Shown: positions 53,184-62,356, counted from the stretch's first letter. The stretch is 64,000 nt of DNA from Actinomadura sp. KC06 (GCF_004348735.1 NZ_SMKT01000014.1:17199-81198); one strand, 5' to 3'. Translations and numbers: made by a program. The notes: generated by a model from the sequence alone, not told the origin.

Positions 53184-54434
53184 GTGGCGGTCACCGTTGA
53201 GCCACTCACCACCGGCTGGGCGAAACTGAAGCCGCTGCCGTGGGTGAAGCTCGACATCAACGCGGTCCGCTACAACCAGGTCGGGGCGTTCTCGCTGACC
53301 CTGCCGGCGACCGATGTGACCTGGGACCTGGTCGACTTCGACGTCGACGGGGTGCTGAAGCCCAAGACCGGGTTCTTCGTCGACTGGAACGGCATCTTCG
53401 AGATCCCGCTGAAGGCCGAACAGGCGAACCCGTCCAAGGTGATCAACGACGCCGGTGAGGTCGTCGAGACGATCGTGTTCTCCGGCGCCGACTTCCTCTC
53501 TCTCCTCGCCGACCGGCTCGTCTTCCGTAACGCCGCCCTGGCGTGGACGGCGCAGACCCCCGGGACCACCACCGTCACCGGCAAGGCCGAAACCGTCATC
53601 AAGCAGCTGGTCACCGCGAACGTCGTCACCGCCGGCGACACCGCCCGCCGCGTCCCCGGCTTCAGCGTCGCCGCCGACCTGGCCCGCGGCGGCGACGTCA
53701 CCTACACCATCTCGATCGGGGACCCGGCCGCCGAGCCCGGCACCGACAAGACGACCACCGCCGGTGAATCGCTGATGGACATGATCCGGTCGGTCGCACG
53801 GCAGTCCGACATCGGCGTCTCCCTCACCCTCGTGGACGGCGGCCTGGAGTTCGACTGCTTCCTGCCGCGCGACCTGACGGAGAAGGTCGTGTTCTCCGAG
53901 CGGCTCGGGTCGCTGCGGTCGTGGGCCATCACCGACGCCACCCCGACCGCCAACGCGATCCTCATGCAGTCCGCCGCCACCACCGGCGCGTTCACCGAGA
54001 CCCACGGCGCCGCCGCCACCGACCCGTGGCGCCGCGTTGAGCACTTCTCCGACCAGTCCTCCACCACCGAGGCCGCGCAGATCACCCAGGTGCAGCTGGA
54101 CGAGGTCGCCCGCGGCGCCGCGCAGACACGGGTCGCGCTCGCCGCCCTCGACATCCCCAAGGCCCGGTTCGGCCGCGACGCCACCGGCGTCCAGGGCTAC
54201 GGCATCGGCGACCAGGTCGCCGCCGACATCCGCGACGGCATCACCTACACCGACAAGGTCACCGCCGTGCAGCTCACCGCCGACGCGACCCTCGCCCCCT
54301 ACACCGAGACCGTCGTCCCGACCATCGGCGACAACGACGCCGGCGGCGACGCCCCCGCCGACGACGCCACCGCGGTCGCGCAGCTGTCCGCCCGCGTCCG
54401 GCAGCTCGAACAGGCCCTCCGCTCCCGCTCCTGA
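53184..54434 (+). CDS. Tail tip protein (ReqiPepy6 gp37-like)
   Basis: The protein has 416 residues from GTG 53184. VGAFSLTLPATD, a central beta domain and the C-terminal QGYGIGDQVAADIRDGITYT and coiled-coil end match the gp37-like family that replaces Tal proteins in actinophages. Confidence 0.75.
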   Translation: MAVTVEPLTTGWAKLKPLPWVKLDINAVRYNQVGAFSLTLPATDVTWDLVDFDVDGVLKPKTGFFVDWNGIFEIPLKAEQANPSKVINDAGEVVETIVFSGADFLSLLADRLVFRNAALAWTAQTPGTTTVTGKAETVIKQLVTANVVTAGDTARRVPGFSVAADLARGGDVTYTISIGDPAAEPGTDKTTTAGESLMDMIRSVARQSDIGVSLTLVDGGLEFDCFLPRDLTEKVVFSERLGSLRSWAITDATPTANAILMQSAATTGAFTETHGAAATDPWRRVEHFSDQSSTTEAAQITQVQLDEVARGAAQTRVALAALDIPKARFGRDATGVQGYGIGDQVAADIRDGITYTDKVTAVQLTADATLAPYTETVVPTIGDNDAGGDAPADDATAVAQLSARVRQLEQALRSRS

Positions 54435-54488
54435 CACCAACGGTCCGCTTCCGGGCGCCGCGCCCGCCTACCCTGCCGGGAGGTCGTC

Positions 54489-55433
54489 TTGGCGATCGAT
54501 GACGCCTACCCCACCTCAGCGTCCGTGCTGTCGACGATGGCGCAGTGGGAGGGGTTCTTCACCGGGTTCTCCGCAGACGGCGTCCTCCCCGGCGTCCTCA
54601 ACGAGATGGTCCCCTCCCTCAACGCCGGTGCCCGCACCGCCGTGCTGGGGACGGGCGCCGCGCAAATCCGCGGGTTCCACGTCGACAACCCGTCGACGAC
54701 GGCCACCCCGATCCCGGCGGCCGACGCGCAGAACCGCATCGACCGGCTCGCGCTGCGCCTCGATCGGACTGCGGTGACGGCCGCGGACTGGATCACCCCC
54801 GTCGTGATCGAGGGGACCCCGTCCGCGAACCCGCAGATACCGGCCCTGACCCAGTCCACCAGCGGGAACTACGACATCCCGATCGCGCGGTGGACGGCGG
54901 CGTCGGACGGGTCGCTGTCGGGGCTGGTCGACGAGCGGCAGTTCGCTGCGGCGTCCCCGATCGAGTTCCGGTCCGATGCCCGCCCGCCCGCCACCATCCG
55001 GCGGCACGGTTTCGAGCGTGACACGGGCAGGGTGCTGTGGGCGGACGGCGCGGCCTGGCAGGTCGTCCGCGAGGACACCGGCTGGGCCCAGCTCAGCTTG
55101 AACGGCAAGGACAAAGGCGCATGGAACGACGCGGCCCCCTACAACCCGCTGGTCTACCGCCGCATTGACGGCGTCGTCCACCTGCGGTTGTCCATCCAGC
55201 GGGTCTCGGTCCAGCTCGGCCTGTCCGACGCGGACGGCTCCACCGCGTATGTGCTGCCGATCGGGTTCAGACCGTCGTCCAGTAGCCCGCCGGTCCTCGG
55301 CCACGGCAACCACGCTCGTAACGCGCTGCAGCTCTACATCTACAGCAACGGTGAGGTGCGCATCTATCCGCTGAACCAGGACCTGCCGAAGGACCGCCGC
55401 ATTTACGCGCAGGCCACATTCCCGGTCGGCTGA
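54489..55433 (+). CDS. Minor tail protein
   Basis: The protein has 314 residues from TTG 54489 (GGGAGG upstream). A helical N-terminus for attachment and a beta-rich C-terminal half with GYERDTG-like FERDTGRVLWADGAAW suggest a tail-tip or receptor-binding structural protein. The receptor role is inferred. Confidence 0.65.
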   Translation: MAIDDAYPTSASVLSTMAQWEGFFTGFSADGVLPGVLNEMVPSLNAGARTAVLGTGAAQIRGFHVDNPSTTATPIPAADAQNRIDRLALRLDRTAVTAADWITPVVIEGTPSANPQIPALTQSTSGNYDIPIARWTAASDGSLSGLVDERQFAAASPIEFRSDARPPATIRRHGFERDTGRVLWADGAAWQVVREDTGWAQLSLNGKDKGAWNDAAPYNPLVYRRIDGVVHLRLSIQRVSVQLGLSDADGSTAYVLPIGFRPSSSSPPVLGHGNHARNALQLYIYSNGEVRIYPLNQDLPKDRRIYAQATFPVG

Positions 55434-55441
55434 GGAGTCTC

Positions 55442-55984
55442 ATGGCACGGCACACCTTCGGTCAGAGCCTGACCGACTGGACGATGGGCCTGGGCGCCTC
55501 CGCAACCAGCGAAGGAGTCACCACCGCACCGGTCATCGCGACCGGCCCGGCCACGATCACGCTCTGGTCCGCCCAGACGGGAGGCATCCAGTACACCGAC
55601 CTGCTGAACGGGGACGGGGCCGCGGTCACGGCCATCACCTCATCCGACGGGTCCGACGGGCTACCCATCGGGACCATCCCCGAGTTCTCCGGCCCTGACA
55701 ACATCACGGAGATGTGGGCGTCCGCAGACGGCGGAGTCCGCTTCAAGATGGTCGCGACCGACCTGGGCGGCGCGTTGGCGGTCGTCGAGGAGCACACGGC
55801 CGCGATCGAGGACCTGCAGACGCATCGGCTTCCGGCGATCCTGTGGGACGCAGGGGCGTCCGCCTACCCCGAACGCACCCCGGAACTCGCGGGGAAGCGG
55901 GTGGAGTGGGTAGGGCCGTCCGCGCCGCCGGTCAGCTCCAGCCACGCGGCCGAGGGCGACATCTGGATGAAAACGATCGTCTGA
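55442..55984 (+). CDS. Minor tail protein
   Basis: The protein has 180 residues, beta-rich, with a short helix (VVEEHTAAIEDLQTH) and a Gly/Ser C-terminus. Its stop overlaps the next ATG. Probably a tail-tip component. Confidence 0.6.
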   Translation: MARHTFGQSLTDWTMGLGASATSEGVTTAPVIATGPATITLWSAQTGGIQYTDLLNGDGAAVTAITSSDGSDGLPIGTIPEFSGPDNITEMWASADGGVRFKMVATDLGGALAVVEEHTAAIEDLQTHRLPAILWDAGASAYPERTPELAGKRVEWVGPSAPPVSSSHAAEGDIWMKTIV

Positions 55985-56916
55985 TGCCGGCCTCCTTCCA
56001 CCAGCTGCGATCCGGGGTGTGGACGCCCCTCGGCGACGTCGGCCCCTCACCAACGACCATGCTGGTCGGTGCCGCAAACACGATCCCGAACAGCAACGAG
56101 TCGGGTTGGCTCACCTACGCCGCCACCGTGCCCGGGCCGCAGACCGTCCGACGCACCTACTCCTCGGAGGCGGCGGGCGTGCCGTCGTCCTGGGCCGTGA
56201 CCGGGGCCGGCAGCGACGTCGGCAAACGCGCGAGCGTGTGGAGCTTCAAGCCGAACATCACGCAGATGGCGTCCGGGGCATTGGACGCCCAGGTCACGAA
56301 CCTCATCAGCTCGATTCCCGACACGCACGTCGCGATGCTCGCGCTGTGGGCCGAAGCTGACCGGCACGTCAGACTCGGCGCTTTCACCGCGGCGCAGTGG
56401 CGGGCCGCCCACACACGTTTCGCCAGCATCGTCCGCGCGGTCGGCAAGCCGCGCGTCTGGATCTACCTGTCGCACACCTCGTACCTGTGGGATCCGATCA
56501 ACACGCGGGGCCCGGCACCGGAAGACGTGTGGCCAGGTGACGGGCAGGTCGACATCTACGGCCAGGACGGCTACGGCTACGCCACCTGGCCGGACCCGGA
56601 GACCTTGTTCGGCGGTGGGCTGGCCGAGGCGCGGTCACGGAACGTGCCGTGGGGGATTTTTGAGTCCGGCGCTGACGAGCACCCCAGCGACGCGACCCGC
56701 AAGTCGAACTGGATGACGTCCGTCGCCGACTGGGCCGCCACGCAAGGCTCCGGCGGCAGGCCCGGCTGCGAAGCGCTGGTCTGGTTCAACAGCGCCGTCG
56801 GACTCGACGAGGACGCCTTCGGGCCCGCGACTCCGTCCAGCTCACCGCAGGCCCTGGCCGCTGCCGGCGCGATCGCCACGACCTACTACCGCGACTGGGC
56901 CACCTACACCCTCTGA
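55984..56916 (+). CDS. Tail protein resembling a glycoside hydrolase barrel
   Basis: The protein has 310 residues. Segments such as RVWIYLSHTSYLWDP, GQVDIYGQDGYGYATWPDPE, WGIFESGADEHPSDATRKSN and CEALVWFNSAVGL have the strand-end Asp/Glu/His pattern of (beta/alpha)8 endo-glycanases, GH26-like. The acids in VDIYGQDGYG and IFESGAD are candidate catalytic residues. In a tail cluster it may degrade a surface polysaccharide. Confidence 0.55.
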   Translation: MPASFHQLRSGVWTPLGDVGPSPTTMLVGAANTIPNSNESGWLTYAATVPGPQTVRRTYSSEAAGVPSSWAVTGAGSDVGKRASVWSFKPNITQMASGALDAQVTNLISSIPDTHVAMLALWAEADRHVRLGAFTAAQWRAAHTRFASIVRAVGKPRVWIYLSHTSYLWDPINTRGPAPEDVWPGDGQVDIYGQDGYGYATWPDPETLFGGGLAEARSRNVPWGIFESGADEHPSDATRKSNWMTSVADWAATQGSGGRPGCEALVWFNSAVGLDEDAFGPATPSSSPQALAAAGAIATTYYRDWATYTL

Positions 56917-56971
56917 CGCCACACCGCCTGCCCGCCGTGCGCGGGGACTTCAGCATGCCGAGGAGAGCCTC

Positions 56972-58030
56972 ATGCCCATCGCCGCGCCGCTGACCGCAAC
57001 CGGCAACGGCACCAGCAACGCGCATGTCATCATCCCCGCCGGCGCGGAAGCCGGGCAGGGCATGCTGCTGGTGATCGCGACGCAGCCGGACGGCACCATC
57101 ACCACGCCGACCGGATGGACAGTGGTCAGCCCGCCGCAACAGGCCGGGTCCGGCGTCATCACCGCCCTGTTCAAGGCCATCGTGCAGGAGTCCGGAGTCA
57201 ACAGCCCCGGCAGCACCGTGACGGTCGACGTCGGCGGCACCATCCCGCCCCGGACTGTGTCCCTCGTGGCGGTCTACCCCGGCGTCGACCAGGTCGACCC
57301 CGTCCACCTCTTCGACGACCTCGTGATAGCGACGACCGGCACGGTGCGGGCAACCCCGGAGATCACCACGACACTGGCGGATTGCTGGATCGTGGAGATC
57401 GTCACCAGCAAGCAGCTCGCCGGTACGAACTACACCCCGCCCGCGGGATTCACCCGCCGCGCCCAGGTGTTCCGGGCCGACTCCAGCCCCGCCATCGGCC
57501 TCGGCGACACCAACGCCGCCGAGGCCGCCGGGACCCACGGGGGCGACACGTGGGAATGCGACGTGTCCGGCGGGTCCGCGATCACCTACACGGTCGCTCT
57601 CGCTCCGCGCCTCGACACGCAGACCGCAAGGCCCGTCACCGACGTGACGGACTGGACCACCGCTGTCCCCGACGCCGGCGGCGGGCAGCAGGCCGCGCGC
57701 ATCGGCGAGTCGATCCGCGACGACGCCACATACCTGGAGACCGCAGCGAACCCCACGGCCGAGGTCGGGGAGTGGGCGTTCCAAGCGATGGTCGACCCAG
57801 GGGTCCATACCGGCCACACGCTCCGGTACGTCCTGTGGACCGCTGGGGGCGCCACCTCATCCAGCGCCGTGGTGTCCCTGATGCAGGGCGCCACCACCAT
57901 CGCGACCTGGACCGAGAACGACGTGCCCGACACACCGACCGTCTTCAGCCACACCCTCGCTGAGGTGGACGCGGCCGACATCACCGACTACGCGGACCTG
58001 CGGATCCGCGTGTCGGCGACGGTGTCTTGA
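56972..58030 (+). CDS. Minor tail protein
   Basis: The protein has 352 residues, beta-sandwich rich (MLLVIATQPDGTITTPTGWT; STVTVDVGGTIPPRTVSLVA). Similar to secreted/adhesin-like tail proteins of actinophages. Stop overlaps the next ATG region. Confidence 0.65.
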   Translation: MPIAAPLTATGNGTSNAHVIIPAGAEAGQGMLLVIATQPDGTITTPTGWTVVSPPQQAGSGVITALFKAIVQESGVNSPGSTVTVDVGGTIPPRTVSLVAVYPGVDQVDPVHLFDDLVIATTGTVRATPEITTTLADCWIVEIVTSKQLAGTNYTPPAGFTRRAQVFRADSSPAIGLGDTNAAEAAGTHGGDTWECDVSGGSAITYTVALAPRLDTQTARPVTDVTDWTTAVPDAGGGQQAARIGESIRDDATYLETAANPTAEVGEWAFQAMVDPGVHTGHTLRYVLWTAGGATSSSAVVSLMQGATTIATWTENDVPDTPTVFSHTLAEVDAADITDYADLRIRVSATVS

Positions 58031-58317
58031 TGGCGACCCTGCGCCTCGGCTACGCCGAATTCGCGGCACCTCCGACACCTCGGGCCCGGCTCTCGTACGC
58101 CGAGCTCGCGGTCCCGGAGCCGCGGACCATGCGGCTCTCCTACGCCACGCTGACCGCCCCGTCCGCAGGCACCGCGCGGCTGCGGCTGTCGCATGCGTCC
58201 TTCACCGCACCGGCCGCCGCTGACTCCATCCCCGCCTCGGGCCTGTGGCAGCTGCAGGCGGACGGATCGTGGCGGGCCATCCCCGTCTACCAGCTCATCG
58301 GCGGGGCCTGGACGTAA
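58030..58317 (+). CDS. Small tail protein with four RLSYA repeats
   Basis: The protein has 95 residues from ATG 58030. The unit (A/L)RL-x-YAE(F/L)xxP recurs four times at ~14-16 residue spacing (LRLGYAEFAAPP, ARLSYAELAVPE, MRLSYATLTAPS, LRLSHASFTAPA), followed by a C-terminal GLWQLQADGSWRAIPVYQLI. Repeated beta-strands suggest an elongated fibre. Confidence 0.65.
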   Translation: MATLRLGYAEFAAPPTPRARLSYAELAVPEPRTMRLSYATLTAPSAGTARLRLSHASFTAPAAADSIPASGLWQLQADGSWRAIPVYQLIGGAWT

Positions 58318-58397
58318 CCAGCCCCGGTCCGGTCTCCATGACCGGTTGAGAAGCAGCGGAGAAATCCGAAACAGCGAAATCGCGAAGAGGTGATCGG

Positions 58398-58655
58398 GTG
58401 TGGACTGGTCCGGCGTGGCTGAAGGTCGTCCGGGACGTGGTGTGCATGGTGATCGGGGCCGGCGGGATCATCTGGCAGCTCGCCAGCGGCAAACCGGACC
58501 TGGCCGTCCTGGGGTTCCTGGCCGCCCTCATGTACGTGCCGAGCCTGTTCGCGGCCCATTGGCTGAGTCAGCCGCCTACCGGTGGTGGATCCTCCGTGCC
58601 ACAGCCGCCGCCACCGTCGCCCTTGCCGCCCTCATCCTCTACGCCGCAGGAGTGA
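58398..58655 (+). CDS. Two-span membrane protein, holin candidate
   Basis: The protein has 85 residues from GTG 58398. Two hydrophobic helices (VVCMVIGAGGIIWQLA and DLAVLGFLAALMYVPSLFAA) and a Pro/Ser tail, located just before the endolysin. Fits a holin or accessory lysis protein. Confidence 0.6.
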   Translation: MWTGPAWLKVVRDVVCMVIGAGGIIWQLASGKPDLAVLGFLAALMYVPSLFAAHWLSQPPTGGGSSVPQPPPPSPLPPSSSTPQE

Positions 58656-58660
58656 TTTGA

Positions 58661-58927
58661 ATGGGCGCCCGCTACGCGCTAGCCGTCGCAGCCGTAGGCG
58701 GGCTGCTGTTCGTGGCGAGCCTCGTCGGGTCGGTGGCGTACACGCGGTACGTCGCCGAGCAGTCCGCCCAGCAGCAGGCCGAGGAGCGGCACCGGCAGGA
58801 CCTGCTGTGGTGCTCCCTGCTCGGCCGCCTCGATCAGACCGACCAGCCCGCCACCACCGAGCGTGGCCGGGCTGTCCAGCGCGACATCCATCAGCTACGC
58901 CAAGACCTGGGATGTGAGGGGCGATGA
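58661..58927 (+). CDS. Membrane-anchored helical protein
   Basis: The protein has 88 residues. One N-terminal transmembrane helix (VAAVGGLLFVASLVGSVAYT) and a coiled-coil periplasmic-side region (EQSAQQQAEERHRQDLLW). In this lysis cluster it could act as a spanin-like or holin-regulating protein; inference. Confidence 0.6.
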   Translation: MGARYALAVAAVGGLLFVASLVGSVAYTRYVAEQSAQQQAEERHRQDLLWCSLLGRLDQTDQPATTERGRAVQRDIHQLRQDLGCEGR

Positions 58928-59100
58928 CCCAATCCGAACGCATGGATGAAGTGGACGTCAATCCGGGTGTCCACCAGCCCACTGAAGCCGACGAGGGGCA
59001 AGTCCTCGGCGAGCTGTACGGCGAGCCCAACACTGACGGATTCTTCCAGTCCTCCTCGGCTGCGCCCGCCGAGGAAGATGGCGAGGAGGACGACCGATGA
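58924..59100 (+). CDS. Small acidic protein
   Basis: The protein has 58 residues, very acidic (EEDGEEDDR at the end). ATG 58924 and the stop both sit in overlaps with neighbours (ATGA), which supports translation. Role unknown. Confidence 0.55.
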   Translation: MTQSERMDEVDVNPGVHQPTEADEGQVLGELYGEPNTDGFFQSSSAAPAEEDGEEDDR

Positions 59101-59804
59101 GCGCGGCGGGGATGATCACGGAGGCGCGCCGGTCGATCGGGATGTCGGGGCGCCCGAACAAGATCACCAAGGAGTACGCGGAACGGCACGGGGAGGAGTT
59201 CCTGCGCGCGGCCTGGTGCGACATGGCCATCACCTACTGGGCGCGGCACAGCGGCAACGCCGCGGCGGTGCTGCCCGGCGGGGATCGCGCCTACACGGTC
59301 TGGCACGCGCAGGACTTCCAGAAGGCCGGACGCTGGCACAGCGGGACGACCGCGAGCGTCAACCAGGCCAAGCCCGGCGACATCGTCTTCTTCGACTGGG
59401 GCGCCACCAACAACATCGGCGCGATCGACCACGTCGGCCTGGTCGAGGTCGTCCTCGGCGGCGGGCGGCTCCAGACCATCGAGGCCAACACCGGCGACGC
59501 GTGCAAGCGCCGCATTAGGAGCGCCAGCGTCATCGCGGGCTACGGACGGCCCGCGTACGGCGGGAGCAACTGGACGGTGGAAATGGTGAAGAAACTCCCC
59601 ATGCTCAGCAAGGGCGACAGCGGCGAGCACGTCCAGTCGCTGCAGGGCCTGCTCATGGCGCGCAGCCACCCCGAGGTCGCGATGACCGGCCGGTTCGACG
59701 CCAAGACCGAGGCGGCCGTGAAGGCGGTCCAGCGGTGGGGCGACGTCGACGCCGACGGCATCGTCGGCCCGAAGACCTGGCCCGTCCTGCTGCGGGTGCA
59801 CTGA
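59097..59804 (+). CDS. CHAP-domain endolysin with peptidoglycan-binding domain
   Basis: The protein has 235 residues. CHAP catalytic Cys41 (AAWCDM) and His112 (AIDHVG) with KPGDIVFFDWG between them; a peptidoglycan-binding domain of PG_binding_1 type fills about 155-235 (LSKGDSGEHVQSLQGLL ... DADGIVGPKTW). It cleaves wall peptides to release progeny. Confidence 0.9.
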   Translation: MSAAGMITEARRSIGMSGRPNKITKEYAERHGEEFLRAAWCDMAITYWARHSGNAAAVLPGGDRAYTVWHAQDFQKAGRWHSGTTASVNQAKPGDIVFFDWGATNNIGAIDHVGLVEVVLGGGRLQTIEANTGDACKRRIRSASVIAGYGRPAYGGSNWTVEMVKKLPMLSKGDSGEHVQSLQGLLMARSHPEVAMTGRFDAKTEAAVKAVQRWGDVDADGIVGPKTWPVLLRVH

Positions 59805-59879
59805 CCTGCACTTTTCAAGGCGATGGGCGGCCGCTTCTAAATCGCCGCCCGCAACGCAAGTCGACCCGAGGAGGTCGCC

Positions 59880-60143
59880 ATGAATGACTACATCGTGAGC
59901 CTGATCCGGACGTGGGTGCCCATCGGCATCGGCAATGCACTGGCCTGGCTCGCCCTCCACTACGGCGTCGTCGTGGACGCCGACGCCAGCACGAAGCTCA
60001 AGCTCGGCGCGGCGGCCGCCGTGGTCGCCGGCTACTACGCGCTCGCCCTTGCGGTCGAGCGGCGCTGGCCCGGCGTCGGCCGGTTCCTGGTCGCACTCGG
60101 TCTCCAGCGGACGCCTGCCACCTACGACAAGGTCGCCCGGTAG
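59880..60143 (+). CDS. Holin-like membrane protein
   Basis: The protein has 87 residues with two hydrophobic helices (WVPIGIGNALAWLALHYGV and LGAAAAVVAGYYALALAV) and a basic end. GAGGAGG lies 5 bases before ATG 59880. Holin by location after the endolysin and topology. Confidence 0.65.
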   Translation: MNDYIVSLIRTWVPIGIGNALAWLALHYGVVVDADASTKLKLGAAAAVVAGYYALALAVERRWPGVGRFLVALGLQRTPATYDKVAR

Positions 60144-60186
60144 GCCGACCTCGAACCCCGTCCAGGCCATCGATGACCTGGGCCGA

Positions 60187-60225
60187 CGCCCCGCATCCCT
60201 TGCTTCGGCGAGCGGAGGCGGGGCG
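60187..60225 (+). terminator. Late-operon terminator
   Basis: CGCCCCGC (60187-60194) pairs with GCGGGGCG (60218-60225), followed by TTTCGG. It closes the late operon after the holin. Confidence 0.65.
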
Positions 60226-60407
60226 TTTCGGCGTGTCCGGAGCACCTCGGCGAGGTCAGCCGTCGTGAACCCTCGCAGGCACCGCCGCCCGCAGCCTGTT
60301 CAGTGGCGTGTTTCGGTGGCCGCAGTGGAACCGCGGACGTCTTCAGTCCCTCGAAACGATGGACGATCCGGTGGGGACCGGATGGCGCATCCGATGAAGA
60401 GGCGGCC

Positions 60408-61124
60408 ATGACTTCGGCACTGGTGATCAACCTGTTGTCCTCGCTGCTGGCCTTCCTAGCCGGCGCCGCGGCCAAGGGCCTCTACCAACGGCGGCGGTCC
60501 ATCAGTCCGGCCCGGCGCGTGTGGCGGCTGCGCAAACCCGACGAGGTTGTGATCGTCCAGCCCGATGGGCCGGGTCACGACACCCCGTTACCGACCCTCT
60601 ACGAGGGCGATGCGATGGCCGCGATGCTCGTATCCGAGTACCTGCGGAAGGTCTTGGGTGTGCGCACGGTCCGGATCATCCGGGCCAAGAACTTCTCCCG
60701 GTGCCGGGACGCATCAAGCGACCTGGTCGTCATCGGCGGTCCCAATGCGAACGAGCTGTACAAGGAGCTCGACCGTCAAGTCGCGCTGCCCTACAGATTC
60801 CGCCTCTACCCGGACCGGGCCGACATGATCAGGGTCTCTGACGATCGGGTCTTCGCCCAGCAGGTCGTCCACGCCAAGACCACGCGCGACTTCGCCGTCA
60901 TCAGCCTGCTGCCCAGCCCCTTTCGCGCTGGTCGACGCGTCATCGTCCTGGCCGGATGCGGCACGTTGGGGAGCCTGGCCGCTGCCAGGATGGTTACCAA
61001 GGACGGGGTTGGCCAGTTGGCCAGCCTCCGCCCGCCGCCCAGGACTCCGTTCTCGGTCGTGGTGGAGATCGAGATGCTGGACGGCCAGATGACACGGCCC
61101 CAGATCGTGGACACGACTTCCTAG
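60408..61124 (+). CDS. Membrane-anchored alpha/beta protein
   Basis: The protein has 238 residues from ATG 60408. One N-terminal transmembrane helix (ALVINLLSSLLAFLAGAAA), then a cytoplasmic Rossmann-like domain with VVIVQPDGPGHDTPLP, ASSDLVVIGGPNANELYKEL and RVIVLAGCGTLGSLAAARMV. The pattern recalls signalling or nucleotide-binding domains of bacterial defence proteins, but no named family could be fixed. Its position after the lysis genes is usual for morons. Confidence 0.6.
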   Translation: MTSALVINLLSSLLAFLAGAAAKGLYQRRRSISPARRVWRLRKPDEVVIVQPDGPGHDTPLPTLYEGDAMAAMLVSEYLRKVLGVRTVRIIRAKNFSRCRDASSDLVVIGGPNANELYKELDRQVALPYRFRLYPDRADMIRVSDDRVFAQQVVHAKTTRDFAVISLLPSPFRAGRRVIVLAGCGTLGSLAAARMVTKDGVGQLASLRPPPRTPFSVVVEIEMLDGQMTRPQIVDTTS

Positions 61125-61177
61125 ATACCGCGTCCACATCCTGCCTCCAACACCGTGACCTGCGTCGATTCGTGACT

Positions 61178-61297
61178 ATGGACCCCCGAAAGCACCTCGG
61201 CAAGATCCGCAGTCGCATTCTCGACCACCTCGCGCAGATCGCCGCAGCGATGGCCGTCGCCGTCGTCGCGATCCGCGAGAGTAGGCGCCGACGGTGA
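61178..61297 (+). CDS. Possible micro-protein
   Basis: The 39-residue ORF (helical, DHLAQIAAAMAVAVVAIRES) lacks a good ribosome-binding site. Reported as doubtful. Confidence 0.3.
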   Translation: MDPRKHLGKIRSRILDHLAQIAAAMAVAVVAIRESRRRR

Positions 61298-61431
61298 GTT
61301 GTGCCCCCAGTGGCGTGAAAGCAAGCCGGGGCCCGCCGCTCGGCTACCGCGCTATGTAGTTACCGAGAGCTATCAAGTGATCGCGGTACGTGGTTCCCTT
61401 GTCGAGACGCCCCCACGAGAGGACCAATGCC

Positions 61432-62112
61432 GTGGACCGCCCCCGATCCATCACCACCGCCCTGCTCACCGCTTTGCTCACCGCGCTGATCGCCGTCGTG
61501 GCGATCGCCCCGTCCGCCGTCGCCTCCCCGGCTCGGACGCCTTTCTCCGCCAGTCCCGCCGCGCCAACCGAACAGGTCGATCAGGTTCCCTGCGAGCCGC
61601 ACATCGGCGCCAACGCCACCTACCACGCCCACGGCGCGGAGTTCCGCACCGACGCCCAGGGCCGACCGGAGACCGCCGAGGCCACCAATCTGACCCGCTC
61701 CGAAGCCGACCGCGGCCCATGCCAGACCAAGGTCGGGCACATGGCCCCCACCGCCGGGTACGACGGCGGGCACCTGATCGCAGCGACGTTGCACGGTGTC
61801 GACCAGCGCTACGACCTGGTCCCGCAGTGGGCCAGCGTCAACCGCGGCCTCTACCAGCAGATGGAGGCCGGAGCCAAGAAATGCCTGACCGCGCCCGGCG
61901 GCAAGATCCTGCGCTACAGCATCCAGGTCACCTACCCCGACGCCACCACGGTGGTCCCCGACCGCTTCCTGGCCGACGTCACCGTCGACACCGACGGCCA
62001 CCCGCAGCAGCGCCTCGACCTGACCTTCCCCAACCGGCGCCTGGACCCCGCCGAGTCCCAGGCAATCAAGACCGAACTCAACGCCGGGCTGCGCGCCGCC
62101 GGCTGCACTTGA
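61432..62112 (+). CDS. Secreted DNA/RNA non-specific endonuclease
   Basis: The protein has 226 residues from GTG 61432, 8 bases after GAGAGGA. A signal peptide (ITTALLTALLTALIAVVAIA then SAVASPA) is followed by a linker and an Endonuclease_NS_2 type fold: DGGHLIA with His114 as general base, DLVPQWASVNRGLYQQME with the metal-binding Asn137. Cysteines are placed for disulfides. Secreted nucleases digest external DNA or RNA; in a phage this may act against competitors or lysis debris. Confidence 0.75.
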   Translation: MDRPRSITTALLTALLTALIAVVAIAPSAVASPARTPFSASPAAPTEQVDQVPCEPHIGANATYHAHGAEFRTDAQGRPETAEATNLTRSEADRGPCQTKVGHMAPTAGYDGGHLIAATLHGVDQRYDLVPQWASVNRGLYQQMEAGAKKCLTAPGGKILRYSIQVTYPDATTVVPDRFLADVTVDTDGHPQQRLDLTFPNRRLDPAESQAIKTELNAGLRAAGCT

Positions 62113-62265
62113 TCCGGACTTCGCCCTTCGCTGGCGCGGAGACATCATCTCTGCCACCACCGGACCGGACGTCACCGAGGGGTGACCGTCCACGGAACCT
62201 TTGCTTTCTGCAACCTGGGTAGCGCCGAGGTTCGGCCCGTGTCGGTAGAGAATTTTGCACCGGCG

Positions 62266-62315
62266 CGGTAGATATTCATCTACCGACGCAGGTTCTGTGT
62301 CACAAGACACAGAAC
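62266..62315. repeat. Two adjacent palindromes
   Basis: CGGTAGAT-ATTC-ATCTACCG (62266-62285) and GTTCTGTGTC-ACAA-GACACAGAAC (62292-62315) are perfect inverted repeats of 8 and 10 bp. Both lie in an AT-richer segment. They look like operators or RNA hairpins. Confidence 0.75.
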
Positions 62316-62356
62316 ATTCGGAACGTCGCTGCAATCGCGGCGAAAAGGCGCTTACG

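Noticed and set aside
50211..54440. Very long antisense ORF (1409 codons), and others such as 47448-49880 and 39-41 kb on the minus strand
   Set aside because: They mirror the GC-rich codon pattern of real plus-strand genes, have low-complexity Val/Gly/Arg composition and no start signals.
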